Positions 40,892-52,704 of a stretch of DNA of 64,000 nucleotides are shown here, piece after piece. Numbering within the stretch: position 1 is the first letter of the stretch; the number at the start of each line of letters is the position of its first letter. The position numbers and the translations under genes were made by a program. The notes beneath the pieces are model-generated. The model was not told where the DNA came from. It saw nothing but the letters and a program-made list of their open reading frames with translations, and did no database searches. The DNA is from Thereva unica (Eukaryota > Arthropoda > Insecta > Diptera > Therevidae), in assembly GCA_949987705.1 (NCBI GenBank), contig OX465281.1, positions 160,036,393 to 160,100,392 on the forward strand, in the 5' to 3' direction.

Positions 40892-41548
40892 CGTTACGTA
40901 AACGCAGTGGTGCAAATGAGACAGTTTATCTAACGGTAACATTGAAGGGTCGTGTACCTACTTTTTAGTCTAAAATCCGGTATAAGCAATATATGCCCTC
41001 ATCTGTTATTTGATGATGAGTTAATACATACATTGATAAAACGCACATGGGTTGACTAGCTAAATCGCGTACCGAAGGTGTTAAATAAAAGATATTGTAA
41101 TTAACTTTTTTGGGCCAACTACCCTCATTTGTTAATCATAAAATTCGACCATTAACTGACAGAATGTGACACAAAGAAGAGGAAAAATAGGGGTTGCCTG
41201 ATTTCTGCCGGGCCCAATTGTGGGGTTGCCAGGTATAAACAGGTAAGCAAGCGTAGATAATATACCCTCATCTGTTATTTAATCAATTTTTTATGAAATG
41301 AAAGGTTATTTCATTCCCTATCCAACAGTGTTGGGTTGCCTCAGCAAAAGTGTGGCACAACGAAGATTGCCTAGATTTTAGAGTTCTTCTGAAAGAACTC
41401 TTTTCCGGTTGTGTGAGCGCAGCTGCATTGATCAAATGCTAGATTCAAATTAGATTAAATATTAATAATGATTTGATGATTTTTTTATTCACACATTAAT
41501 TTAACAGCAACAACAACAAAATTATGGAATGCAAACTATATAAAAACT

Positions 41549-41740
41549 TATTCCGACTCTGACTCGTCAGAAGTGCCTATCTCAAAATCTATTTTCATTT
41601 CTTCATCGCTCTCATTTTTTTTGAATTTTTTAAGAATATGCTCAACTTGTAAGGGCGTTGTCTCACCTACGAACCACATTGACTTTAAATAGTTATCAAA
41701 AACCCAACCGCATTCCTCAGGACGCATTTTGACGAAGTTC
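41549..41740 (-). pseudogene. C-terminal fragment of an unrecognised ORF, transposase-like
   Basis: About 60 codons read RPEECGWVFDNYLKSMWF then an acidic Ser/Glu end ESDEEMKIDFE...SDESESE before TAA at 41551-41549. Cys-Gly-Trp followed by Trp-Phe and an acidic tail suggests the end of a transposon protein. An in-frame stop lies just upstream. Low certainty. Confidence 0.3.
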
Positions 41741-41811
41741 CGCTTTTGTGAAATTAATCAACTAAGGCTCGAGTTGCATTATCATTGTTGCCGTAAGAAA
41801 TATGGAATCAA

Positions 41812-42476
41812 CCCAGTAGGACCGGTAAGCTTACAGAAGTACTGAAATCAGCACTTACTGGTAAGGGGTAGGCCTTACCACACCCTTTTACAGAAGTGCT
41901 TACTTTTACACACGATGTCATACGGGTTAAGGCCTTACTTTAGTACTTACCTTAGAGTACTTATAGAACTGGTCATCTGTAAGGGGTATAGTAAGGCAGC
42001 AAATGGAACATTGCAAAAAGGGATATTCATGGGCGCCTATGGATATGTGATCCGGAGTCGAAATGCTTTTATTTTTTTCATCTTTTACAAATGCCTTTTT
42101 TTCCAAGCCCGAGAGTGGCTTTACCTAAGCAGTCCCCCAACTAAATTCTCCACTTCTCCAAAGCTACTTGTCCTCCGTATCGAATGAGAGCCGGGCTATT
42201 GAGTATGCTACTGTCGCATTTTATGTCGACGAATATAATTGCCCGTTTTCTTTTTTTCTATAAAAGTTATGAAAACTCCAGGAAAGCTCCCTTGAGTCAT
42301 CGGGCAGATTCTCACTTGTTTGGGTATAATTCTGGGCTACACCTTACCATCTGCCTTCTCCTGTAATGGGGTTTGTAAGGGCTCATCTCTCACCAAGAAA
42401 ATAAGGGGTACCCCTTACCAGATGAGTACTTATTTCAGTGCTCTATCGGTAAGGCCTTTCTAGAATTCCTACTGGG
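41812..42476. mobile_element. Nested MITE with CCCAGTAGGA ends
   Basis: Inverted tips CCCAGTAGGA and TCCTACTGGG bound 665 bp rich in GGTAAGG/CCTTACC motifs. About 120 bases (42184-42310) recur inverted at 62760-62875. No protein is encoded. Confidence 0.6.
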
Positions 42477-43737
42477 AAGCGATGCTGTTAGTCGTCCATG
42501 TACAAGTTTTGCTAAAACCAGTGTGCGTGCAAAACGAAGAAGAGCGAAAAAATGCGAAAACTCTACGGATCACAGAGGACCAAAGTTCAAGTTCCCGCTG
42601 CTGTCTGGTCTTTCGTCTTTCCACTTCTATATTTTTATAAGATTTCTTGCCTGTAAGAAGGGAATACCTTGTCATTCCTTGTCCTTTCTGCTGACGTCAC
42701 CTGTAAGCACAATAAGAGATTAAGCCATATGCAGTTCAATTACAAAAGCAGCGTTCTGTCGTGATAGTATTGGATGAAAGTGAGTAGAGTAATCAACCGT
42801 AGGCTCCCGTTGACAGTTCTTTCATTCTTCTCTGCACTACATTTTCGAATAGAACTTGCTCTTTGTTTGGCATGGCTGTAGATGGAATAGTCAATAGTAC
42901 ATAGGTTGCTTATCTCTGAGCTCTGCGGTTCTCTATAAAAGAAATCGATACTGAATCGCATACTTCATTCCCTTGCTTGTAAAATAATACACAAGCTCTG
43001 GTTATAAATACGGAAATGTTTAACTCAACACGATTCTTGTGGGACTACATTAAAATTGCTCTAGAATCACCCTTTGTGTCACTAGTCCCTCATGTATCGC
43101 ATGTTTCAAAAAACATATGGAACGAACAAAATCAAAGAACAAAAAATCTTCTTACAGAAGACCTCTAAAATCTAGGCAACCTTCGTTGTGCCACACTTTT
43201 GCTGAGGCAACCCAACACTGTTGGATAGGGAATGAAATAACCTTTCATTTCATAAAAAATTGATTAAATAACAGATGAGGGTATATTATCTACGCTTGCT
43301 TACCTGTTTATACCTGGCAACCCCACAATTGGGCCCGGCAGAAATCAGGCAACCCCTATTTTTCCTCTTCTTTGTGTCATATTCTGTCAGTTAATGGTCG
43401 AATTTTATGATTAACAAATGAGGGTAGTGGGCCCAAAAAAGTTAATTACAATATCTTTTATTTAACACCTTTGGTGCGCGATTTAGCTAGGCAACCCATC
43501 TGCGTTTTATCAATGTATGTATTATCTATCATATAATAGTTGTCATCATCAAATAACAGATGAGGGTATATATTTCTTATACCGGATCTTGCACTATTTG
43601 TAGGAAGGTTTGAAACGAAAAATTTCGTCAGTTCTAACCACGATTTATCTACTTCGTCGTATTTAAATATCTCACGAAGAATTTCGCTGTTTTATGCTGT
43701 GAATTATTTTAAAGTTTAAAATTTCAATTTTATATTA

Positions 43738-44078
43738 ATCTTATAATAATAATAGAGTTTCCCTTCTTATGAAGAAGGCGCACTTCTCAGCTAGGCTGAG
43801 AAACATTTACCACGGCCACGTGGGCTCGGCTGAGACATGCAAACATAAAGAGTTAAGTACCAATAAAAATTGCATGCGAAACACATAAACAGTCATTAGA
43901 GAATAAAGAGACTCCTTTTAAGGAGATTTTTGTTAGTGCTCACGCTAAAAACATTAATATTTTTATTTACATTAATGAACATGCGATTAATAGGCTCAAA
44001 TCGGCCATAATTTGTGTAAGAGGAGTTGATGTGTAAGAGCGGTGGTCCTCTCAAATTGTATCGGCTCTCTATGCGTCG
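43738..44078 (-). other. 3' UTR and ATT-repeat tail of the CR1-like retrotransposon
   Basis: Downstream (minus strand) of the reverse transcriptase stop comes an untranslated stretch ending at a TATTATTATTATA tail (43757-43738), a plausible 3' terminus. Confidence 0.5.
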
Positions 44079-45527
44079 TTACGCACGGCGACTTATAAAA
44101 CCTGAGTCGACACGTCCATTAAGAAGCTGGTGGACGAAAACAACATCGGCCACCTCACGACGCTTCTGGAGAGTGTTTAAGTTGAGTAACTTAAGTCGGT
44201 ATTCATATGGTGGAAGAATTAAAGGGTCTTCCCAAGGAAGATGATTCAATGCGAATCGAACGAACCTACGTTGAACCGACTCAATTTTTCCAACATGCGA
44301 AGAATAGTGAGGAGACCAAACCTGGGACGCATATTCAAGTAAAGGTCTGACAAGCGAAATGTAGAGGTGTTTAGTGATCAGGATACTGTTAAATTCTTTG
44401 GACCACCTTTTTATAAAACCCAAGACTAAGCTACTCTTGGAAGAAATATAGTTTATATGAGTAGAAAAGTCCAGCTTGGTGTCAAATCTAATCCCGAGAT
44501 CTTTGACAAAATTAGCACGTGGGACACCCTCACTAAAAAATGAGTAGTTATAAATTATAGGATCACGTCGCCTACAAAAAGTCATGACTTCGCATTTGCT
44601 AATATTAAGAGCCAGGTTGTTGTTAGCACACCAAGAGTAAAAGGTGTCGAGGTCGACTTGAAAAAGTTTGCAGTCCTCCATACTCTTTACGTGACGGTAC
44701 AATTTGATGTCATCAGCATAAATCAAGATTCTGCAGTGTCTTAGCAAGGTAACAATATCATCAATAGAAAGAATAAAGAGGATAGGGCCAAAATGACTGC
44801 CTTGAGGGACACCGGATGACGCCTCAATGGTCGCGGATTTGGATCCACGGAAAAGGACATGGTAGGTCCTGTCAACTAGGTATGACTGGAACCATAATAG
44901 AAAGGCTTCAGGGAAACCTAACCTTTTTAGTTTGAAAAGTATAATGGAGTGGGAAAGCTTGTCAAATGCCTTACTGAAATCAGTGTAAACACAATCAGTT
45001 TGGCAACCGGAAACGAAGCCTTCAACAGCATGGGAAGTGAATTCAAGGAGATTGGTGGTAGTGGAATGAGCAGGAAGAAAGCCATGTTGGTTCGTAGAAA
45101 TAAGTTTCTTGCAGATTGGCACGATTGCAGAATAAATGATTGACTCAAAAAGCTTTGGTATGACAGACAGCTTGGCAATTGGTCTGTAATTCGATATTTC
45201 GTTCTTGCTACCACTTTTGTGAATAGGAATTATGAACGAATTCTTCCAAAGAGTAGGGAAATCCCCTTAATTTAAGGATTTTTTAAAAAGGGTTTTCAGT
45301 GGAGACTGGAGAACCTCCACACAGGATTTAAGGACAGCAGGAGGGATACCATCAGGGCCTGAAGTGAAATCGAATGGGAGTTCATCAATATGTTTCACGA
45401 TATCGTCAGTGGAAATTGAAAGAGATAATCTAGTAGCCTCTCGGTGTGGAGTTATGTGACGAAAATTATTGTCATTAGGCTGAAAGTTGGAAGGAGTGAA
45501 AGATTGATGAAAGAAAGAAGCAAACAT
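44079..45527 (-). pseudogene. CR1-like non-LTR retrotransposon, reverse transcriptase part
   Basis: From 45527 downward the sequence has FTSGPDGIPPAVLKS, then a frame change near 45240-45270, QHGFLPAHSTTTNLLEF, motif A (YTDFSKAFDKLSH), motif B (SSGVPQGSHFGPILF) and motif C (ILIYADDIKLYR). A conserved C-terminal part (VRPLLEYASQVWSP) leads to the stop at 44079. There is no RNase H. The layout fits the CR1/L2/Jockey group. It is the second half of an ORF2 whose first half lies at 56298-57736 on the other side of the BEL element. At least two frameshifts are present. Confidence 0.85.
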
Positions 45528-45529
45528 GT

Positions 45530-46494
45530 TGTTTTGTAAATCCGCCTAAAATAAAATTATTAGCTAAAATAATGTTAAAAAGAATTTTGTAACTAATTTA
45601 TATAAAGTCAATGTAAAAGAATTTACCTTCAATGGGAGCTTGATACCTTAATCACCTTTTCATGGAAAAATAACTAAATTTGACACTTTAATTTCAATAA
45701 ATATAAACAAGTATAATATTCATATGTCAAAGGCATTAACATTCTTATAACCTATACTGCATTGCCGACCTAATTTAAAGTTTTAATATTTCACAAATAG
45801 AGTACGCCAAAGTAGAGTACTAAAAAGGAAAATAGTTTCCTCTCCCAAAATCTTTACAAGGACAAAAAGGTCAGCCCGGGCCTTCGCAGAGGACTAGGGG
45901 TTATGACTTTTACTTTTCCTTGAGCCAGCAGAGAGGTCAAGTCGTAATTAACAAGATATCAAGAGCCCCATTGGAGATATTTTCTGGTTTCAATTTTTAT
46001 TCATCTTAAGTATCAATTTCCATATTCATTTTTCATTAGCAACTTCTATTTTTCATTTTTTAATCGTTCAACAGTTTTTTCATTAATATTTTATAATTAG
46101 TTAGCAGTCTTTGAACAGTGTTAAATAATCAATTTCTATCTTCATTTTTGAATCTTTCAACAGTTTTGTATGAATATTTGCTAATTAGTTAACAGTTTTT
46201 GAACAGTGTTAAATCATTTGTGAATTAATGAATTAGACCAAACGAATAAAACTTGTAGATTGAGCGCAAGTATGTTTTATGTTATACATGAAGAGGAAAT
46301 AGCAAGGATTCGGTGGTCAAGAGGCAGAAAAAGAATCTGGTGTACAAGAGGTCCCCGGTTCGAGTAACATCAAACACGACGAATTTATTTTTATTTTTTT
46401 ATTAAATACATTTTCTTTTTATTATTATTATTACTTATGAAATTAGCAGGATTTGGTCACTAAAAACAGGGAAATACGTCTTCAATCCAAAACA
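45530..46494 (+). repeat. BEL 5' LTR (965 bp)
   Basis: It pairs with 55340-56292. Differences are a few small indels (for example at 45850-45870 and 45918-45925) and substitutions, so the insertion is fairly young. Bases 46308-46372 look tRNA-like (GGTGGTCAAGAGGC ... GGTTCGAGTAAC), matching A and B box patterns but without good stems. Confidence 0.93.
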
Positions 46495-46512
46495 TGGTCC
46501 TTCGAGCCGGAT
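46495..46512 (+). promoter_or_regulatory. BEL primer-binding site
   Basis: TGGTCCTTCGAGCCGG immediately after the LTR. Its complement ends CGAAGGACCA, consistent with the 3' end of a tRNA-Tyr; that tRNA identity is from memory of tRNA-Tyr acceptor sequence and is tentative. Confidence 0.65.
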
Positions 46513-46599
46513 TTTCTAGAAGCAGCGACTATTTCAAGTGCTACAAGGGAAAATCCAACCTGATTTCAAAAAAAAATGTGTTAAAACTAACTAAATTTT

Positions 46600-49203
46600 T
46601 GTGATTAATTAATAAAACGAGTAGTAACACAAAGCGGTGTGAAAAACGGTGTGAAAAACGGCGCAAAAAGCGGTGTGAAAAACGGTGAAGAAAAACGGTG
46701 TGAAAAACGGCGCAAAAAGCGGTGTGAAAAACGGTAAAAAAAACGGCGTGAAAAACGGCGCAAAAAGCGGTGGAAAAACGGTGCAAAACGCGATTAAAAA
46801 ACGGTAAGAGAAACAAACGGATGATTCAAACGGAACGAAACACGGAGTTTTAAAGTACAGTGAAGTTAAAGCTCATCACAAAAATCGGAAAGCAGCATAA
46901 TAGAGAATGGAAAATATAGCATCATACAACATAATCGCAACATAATCATCGCTCGCTAATTAAAGAAGGAAGGCTCTAACTGTTGGTAAAAGGAAAGGCA
47001 AAAGTGAGTAACGTTCACACATTTTATTTTACTTTAAAAAAAAAAGACACAAAATGCATAAAGATTAAGTGAACTTAAGTACATGAACATAAAAAAAAAT
47101 TTTTTTTTGTTTTAAATCTTTGAAATAAATACTATCTAAAACTTGAGTGATATGTATTATGACTGCAACACAAATTTTATTATTTTGTATATTTTAAAAT
47201 AAAAAAAAAATATTCCTCAGAGTTCAGGTGAAATTGATCAAACAACTTTTCATAAGAATTTGGTGAAGTTAAACGCATGGTTATACTAGCAAATCTTATT
47301 TGAAATTTTTATTAATAAACCTTATATAAAATTTGAGTGATAGTAAATATATAAATACAAGACAAATTTAATTTTTTTTGAATTTTTAAAGAAACAATTT
47401 TTCATAAGAATTTGGTGAAGTTAAACGAATGGTTATAATAGCAAATCTTATTTGAAATTTTTATTAATAAACCTTATATAAAATTTGAGTGATAGTAAAT
47501 ATATAAATACAAGACAAATTTAATTTTTTTTTGAATTTTTAAAGAAACAACTTTTCATAAGTTGAAGTTAAACGCATGGTTATAATAGCAATTAAGGTGA
47601 AGTTAAACGCATGGTTATAATAGCAATTTTTATTTGAAATTTTTATTAATAAACCTTACATAAAATTTGAGTGATAGTAAATATGAATATGCACAAGACA
47701 AATTTAATTTTTTACATTTTTTAAACAAATTTTCGTAAGAATTTGAGGAAATTAAACGCTCATTTATAATATAAAATTTTATTTCGGGTGTTTCAACGAA
47801 ATATTACACAAAGTTTGAAGGATATTAAACATATGAGTATCATACAAAGGTTTATACTTAGCCCTTAGTGTGTCATATCGATAACCTTTTGAGGATTTAT
47901 GTGTGGCGCTTCTTGAATTAATTGATTGTTTGCGTTATGGTCTATTCAACGCGTATAGTAACACCGGGTCGAAACAATAGTTGAAAGTTTACCGTGTCTA
48001 CCTCCCACTATCGTGTCTATTTTTTTACCGACTACGTATACTAAATGAATAATATGTACTTACCTAAGTGAGTACAATACAAGGAGCTATTGTACGTTTA
48101 TCCTGAAATTGTATCGAAACAACGTCGCGATTTTATCTCATATCAAGCATCTATAGTAAATGATCTGTACCTACCTAAGTGAGCACAATACAAGCAGCTA
48201 TTGTACGTCTATCCTAAAACTGTATCGAAACAACATCGCGATTTTATCTCATATCAAGCATCTATAGTAAATGATCTGTACCTACCTAAGTGAGCACAAT
48301 ACAAGGAGCTATTGTACGTCTATCCTAAAACTGTATCGAAACAACATCGCGATTTTATCTCATATCAAGCATCTATAGTAAATGATCTGTACCTACCTAA
48401 GTGAGCACAATACAAGGAGCTATTGTACGTCTATCCTAAAACTGTATCGAAACAACATCGCGATTTTATCTCATATCAAGCATCTATAGTAAATGATCTG
48501 TACCTACCTAAGTGAGCACAATACAAGGAGCTATTGTACGTCTATCCTAAAACTGTATCGAAACAACATCGCGATTTTATCTCATATCAAGCATCTATAG
48601 TAAATGATCTGTACCTACCTAAGTGAGTACAATACAAGAAGCTATTGTACGTCTATCCTAAAACTGTATCGAAACAACATCGCGATTTTATCTCATATCA
48701 AGCATCTATAGTAAATGATCTGTACCTACCTAAGTGAGTACAATACAAGAAGCTTTTGTACATTCCACGTGTATCCTAACATCGTGTCAGCACAATATTC
48801 GAAAAGTCATTTTCTTCATCAACCATCTATAGTAGAACGATTAGTCTCCTCATAAGTGACTTCAAAATAAATAAATACTTCATATTCAACATACATCATC
48901 TTATGTGTTAACAGCTTTAAAAAGCAAAGGGTCCCTATATGCGCAAGCACATCACAAGGATCGTACTTTGACTTTGCCTTAAACCACTCTAACAAAGCGA
49001 TACTTAATTACAACAGATCTGAAACCCATCGTATCTTCACATTTGACTAACCGTTTGAAGTAGCTATATAGCCACTCACTCGGCGTATCCTAGTGTCAAC
49101 GAAATAAAAACGATCTGGTGAGGTTTTGTTTAGTTCCACTTACCCTGTGCCCACCATCGAAAGTCGTTAAAACAATCCGGATTTTTCCATCAAATTAATC
49201 AAC
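46600..49203 (+). repeat. Long BEL leader with three tandem-repeat blocks
   Basis: Block 1 (46635-46805) has ~12-base GGTGTGAAAAAC units. Block 2 (47240-47760) has a ~150-base AT-rich unit with GAAGTTAAACGCATGG. Block 3 (48050-48770) has six or more 111-base units with CTACCTAAGTGAGCACAATA. No gene is supported; frames in block 1 are artefacts of the repeat. Confidence 0.85.
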
Positions 49204-50445
49204 ATGGAGGCGGCCCTCATTCAACAACAAGTGCAAGGCGAGCTACTGACGAAGTGCATCGTAAACGTTAAAAAGGAGGCTAAGGACCGAAGAACGAAGT
49301 CTTTTTATACCAGAAGATTGAAACAATTTGAAGAATTATGGGAGGATTACGAAAAACAACATAAAATCATACTTACACTGCAATATTCGGACGATAAATT
49401 CGACTCCAAAACATGTCCGTATTTCAGAGATCAAGTGTATGACCAAATGGCAGATCATTTTATGACGAATGTGGTCATTCTAGAAGAGTGCATCGAGAAC
49501 CTATCATCTCCAAAACGACCAGCGACTGCGTTCGACACCCCCACAGCTAACACAAACGAGGCAAACAATGCAACATCGATCAAATTACCTAAATTGGCCA
49601 TCGATAAGTTCCGGGGCGACTACAAAAAATGGACAACCTTCTTCGACTTATTCAATACTATGATCCATCAAAATAGATCTTATGCACCAGTCCAAAAACT
49701 GCAGTATTTTAAACTTCTCTTAGAGGGAGAGCCAGAGAACTTGATCAAACATTTGCAAATCCCGGACAACAACTACGAACCGGCTTGGGCACTATTAAAG
49801 GAACGTTATGATAATAAGAGAGTGCTCGTCAATTCACAACTAGAAGTATTGCTAAATCAACCTGTTTTACTAACGGAATCAACTCAGGGTATCAGACAAT
49901 TGTTAGACACGACTTCCGAATGCCTATTATCATTACAGAATTTAAAGGTCGATGTTTCACAGTGGGATCCATTGGTGGTTCATTTGGTTATGAAGCGTCT
50001 TCCCTCTGCGACTCATCAATTATGGGAGCAATCTATTAGTAAGCACAGTAATTTACCAAAATGGACAGAACTACAAGAGTTTCTCAAAACTCGATTTAGG
50101 ACCTTAGAAGCAGTGTCTTTGAAGAAAACAGGTGCCAACCAGATGTCGTCGAAATCCATCATACAAAAACCTCACCCCCGGATATTTCACATCGCGACAC
50201 AATCGACATGCCCAGTGTGTTCTCAAGTGCATAGCATAAGACAGTGTCCTCAATTTCTAGGACTACCCACTAAAGAGAAGGTGAACACAGTAAAAAGGAA
50301 CCGACTATGCTTCAACTGCCTCGGTTCTGGACACTCATCCTCAAATTGTCTCAGCAAACGGACATGTCAACGATGTAATCGACGTCATCACTTCACCTTA
50401 ATAATTCGCCCGGCCTTCAGCAGCATCATCAAATCACCAAAATGA
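49204..50445 (+). CDS. BEL gag polyprotein
   Basis: 413 residues from ATG at 49204. The central part (IKLPKLAIDKFRGDYKKWTTFFDLF ... LLEGEPENLI) is the Pao/BEL capsid domain often annotated DUF1759. The C-terminal end has CPVCSQVHSIRQC and two CCHC-type knuckles, CFNCLGSGHSSSNC and CQRCNRRHH. It assembles the particle and binds RNA. The stop overlaps the next ATG (ATGA), in a different phase, where BEL elements usually read through; a one-base change here is likely. Confidence 0.88.
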   Translation: MEAALIQQQVQGELLTKCIVNVKKEAKDRRTKSFYTRRLKQFEELWEDYEKQHKIILTLQYSDDKFDSKTCPYFRDQVYDQMADHFMTNVVILEECIENLSSPKRPATAFDTPTANTNEANNATSIKLPKLAIDKFRGDYKKWTTFFDLFNTMIHQNRSYAPVQKLQYFKLLLEGEPENLIKHLQIPDNNYEPAWALLKERYDNKRVLVNSQLEVLLNQPVLLTESTQGIRQLLDTTSECLLSLQNLKVDVSQWDPLVVHLVMKRLPSATHQLWEQSISKHSNLPKWTELQEFLKTRFRTLEAVSLKKTGANQMSSKSIIQKPHPRIFHIATQSTCPVCSQVHSIRQCPQFLGLPTKEKVNTVKRNRLCFNCLGSGHSSSNCLSKRTCQRCNRRHHFTLIIRPAFSSIIKSPK

Positions 50446-50783
50446 AAGACCAAAGTGCGGCGGCAGACAGAACTCACACCAGTGCGAATGCCGTAGTGAT
50501 CAACTCGTCAGATGACTCCAATCTTGAAAATATGCTGACCACGAATGAAGTCACGACAACCAAACTGGGTTCTTATATGGTAAACAAATCACACACCGAC
50601 CAAGTTCTTCTAGCCACCGCCCTAGTCAGGGTCGTTTCGCCGAATGGAAAGGAGCAAGTAGTCCGGGCCTTGGTTGATCAAGGGTCACAGGCATCTTTCA
50701 TAGCGGAGACCATCACACAAGATTTGCAGTTGAAGCGAGAACCAGTCAACGTTACAATCAGAGGAGTGGAAAATGAGGAGTTA
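50442..50783 (+). pseudogene. BEL pol, aspartic protease (interrupted)
   Basis: The protease core reads VRALVDQGSQASFI, with Asp-Gln-Gly in place of the usual Asp-Ser/Thr-Gly. The domain is cut after VENEELG by the 390-bp MITE and resumes at 51177. Confidence 0.75.
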
Positions 50784-51173
50784 GGCCTGAATTCCTCTGT
50801 CGCTGACGTCGGTCGCGCACCGTCAGTCGCGTAGCGCGCTGGCCATCAGCACCAATGAAAACATTCGTAGTGCGATACCGACCGCTCCACGGTACAGGGG
50901 TCTCCAAGTGGATTCGTGGCGACTACACGCGCGCGCGTACCATTTAGCCGACGGTCGGGAACAGAGTGAGGACGCTCATAGCGTTCTATAGCGCGTCAGT
51001 CGACCGATGTACGCGGCGCTGACGAGCGAGACCGACGGGCGCCATACGCGTCGCGTAGCAACTCGCGCGTCGCTGATGTCAGCGTCACAGTGTGGTGCTT
51101 TATAGAACACAACGTATATTCGTACGCGCGACCGACGTACGCGACCGACGTCAGCGACAGAGGAATTCAGGCC
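50784..51173. mobile_element. Harbinger-type MITE (390 bp) inside BEL pol
   Basis: Perfect inverted ends GGCCTGAATTCCTCTGTCGC flanked by a 3-bp duplication TTA (50781-50783 and 51174-51176), the PIF/Harbinger signature. It is markedly GC-rich, with many CGACGT and GCGCG motifs, unlike the AT-rich surroundings. No protein is encoded. Confidence 0.85.
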
Positions 51174-51176
51174 TTA

Positions 51177-51838
51177 GGCTGCGCGAAGTACAAAGCCAAT
51201 TTTACCATCAAACCCCTTAACAGCAGTGATGTCAGTGTCGAAGTAGTGGGATTAGTGCTTCGAAGAGTGACAAATATGTCATCTTTGCAAACAGCATGTA
51301 GACACCAATGGACGCATCTGAGGAATCTCCAGTTAGCAGATCCTGGCTACCATCGATCCGGGAAAATAGATTTATTATTGGGAACAGACGTCCACAGTAA
51401 AATAGTGATGGAAGGTCTCATCAAGGGCAGAGAGGGGACTCCAATAGCACAACGAACGAGCATGGGATGGATATTATCCGGGCCAGTCCAGACCGAAGAC
51501 AGAGAACCCAGCAGTATCCAAGTACTCTACGTTTGCGCTGATCTCGATATAAGCAATTAAAAAGTTTTTGGGAATTGGAAGAGATACCAGAAAAAACCTT
51601 ATGTACAGATGAAGAAGCGGAATGTGAAGCTCTCTTTGAACGAACCACGGCTCGCTTGGAGGATGGACGATACGAAGTACAACTACCCCTTAAGCCGACT
51701 ACCGAAAAAATGCATTTAGGAAAATCTAAGAACATTGCGATTTCCAGGCTTCTACAGATGGAACGACGATTTGCGAAAGACTCGGAATTGTATAAAGAAT
51801 ATACGAAATGTTTCGATGAATATATTTACAACTAGAGC
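51177..51838 (+). pseudogene. BEL pol, protease end to reverse-transcriptase linker
   Basis: After the MITE the pol sequence resumes (KANFTIKPLNSSDV ... KIDLLLGTDVHSKI ... TSMGWILSGPV) and stops at 51560. The following linker (51575-51835; FERTTARLEDGRYEVQLPL) lies in another phase, so one frameshift near 51545-51575 is present. A stop at 51833-51835 then separates it from the next segment. Confidence 0.75.
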
Positions 51839-51840
51839 AC

Positions 51841-52704
51841 ATGACCAAGGTAACCTCAACTGAAGAAGACCACCAACAAATGCTGAATGGAACAGAGATG
51901 TATTCTTGTAGCTATCTGGCGCACCACGGCGTAGTAAAGGAAACGAGCACGACTACCAAGTTACGAGTTGTTTTTGATGCTTCCAGATCGACACACAGTG
52001 GCATCTCGCTAAATGATATGATGCTAAAGGGACCAGTCATACAGGATGAATTAACTGCCTTATTGATTCGTTGGCGTAAGTATCGGATTGCATTCACTGC
52101 CGATCTGGAAAAGATGTACCGTCAAGTGCGAGTACGAGCTGCGGACACGGAGTACCAACGGATTGTCTGGCGGTCTTCCCCTACCCATCCCATAACAGAA
52201 TATAAATTGTTGACGGTAACATTTGGAACGAAAAGTGCACCTTACCTAGCCACGCGCGCAATAAAACAATTAGCTCTCGACGAAAAGGAAAAATATCCCA
52301 AAGCATCCGATGTCACTTTGTCCGATTTTTACGTCGACGACTTATTATCTGGAACCCAAAGTATCAGTGAAGCATTAATAGTACAAAGGCAACTACTACA
52401 AATGATGAAGGCGGGTGGTTTCTCTCTCAGAAAGTGGTTGTCAAACTGTAAAGAAATTTTGGAAGCATTACCATCGCAATATCGAGAAACGAACTTACCC
52501 TTCGAAATTTCCTATGATGACAACATCCGCGCATTGGGTACAGTCTGGAGGCCTGCAAGTGATTCATTGGTTTATACCTATTCAAAGCAAACCGATCCAC
52601 CCAAATGGACTAAAAGAACCATCTTGTCTGAAACAGCCAAATTGTTCGACCCACTCGGCTTATTAGCTCCCATCATAATCCAAGCCAAACTCATGAGTGG
52701 CTAA
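51841..52704 (+). pseudogene. BEL pol, reverse transcriptase
   Basis: 287 codons with KLRVVFDASRSTHSG, FTADLEKMYRQVRV (motif A), TFGTKSAPYLATRA (motif B) and FYVDDLLSG (motif C, YVDD). It ends at TAA 52702-52704 after AKLMSG, in phase with later pol-like sequence only after a short gap; one stop breaks the polyprotein. Confidence 0.88.

Larger units (their letters stand above)
40970..43605. mobile_element. 2.6-kb element with ~430-bp inverted ends
   Basis: Left end (about 40970-41400) and right end (about 43155-43605) are inverted copies, including ACAGATGAGGGTATA and GGCAACCCAACACTG segments. The interior keeps a small minus-strand ORF end (41549-41740), a small + strand frame at 43016-43171, and a nested MITE. 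The transposase type is unresolved. Confidence 0.7.

Noticed and set aside
46541..46816. FHTVF-type repetitive ORF in the BEL leader
   Set aside because: It translates the GGTGTGAAAAAC microsatellite on the antisense strand.
48050..48770. CRISPR-like regular repeats
   Set aside because: Units are 111-bp direct tandem copies with no variable spacers, in eukaryotic retrotransposon DNA.
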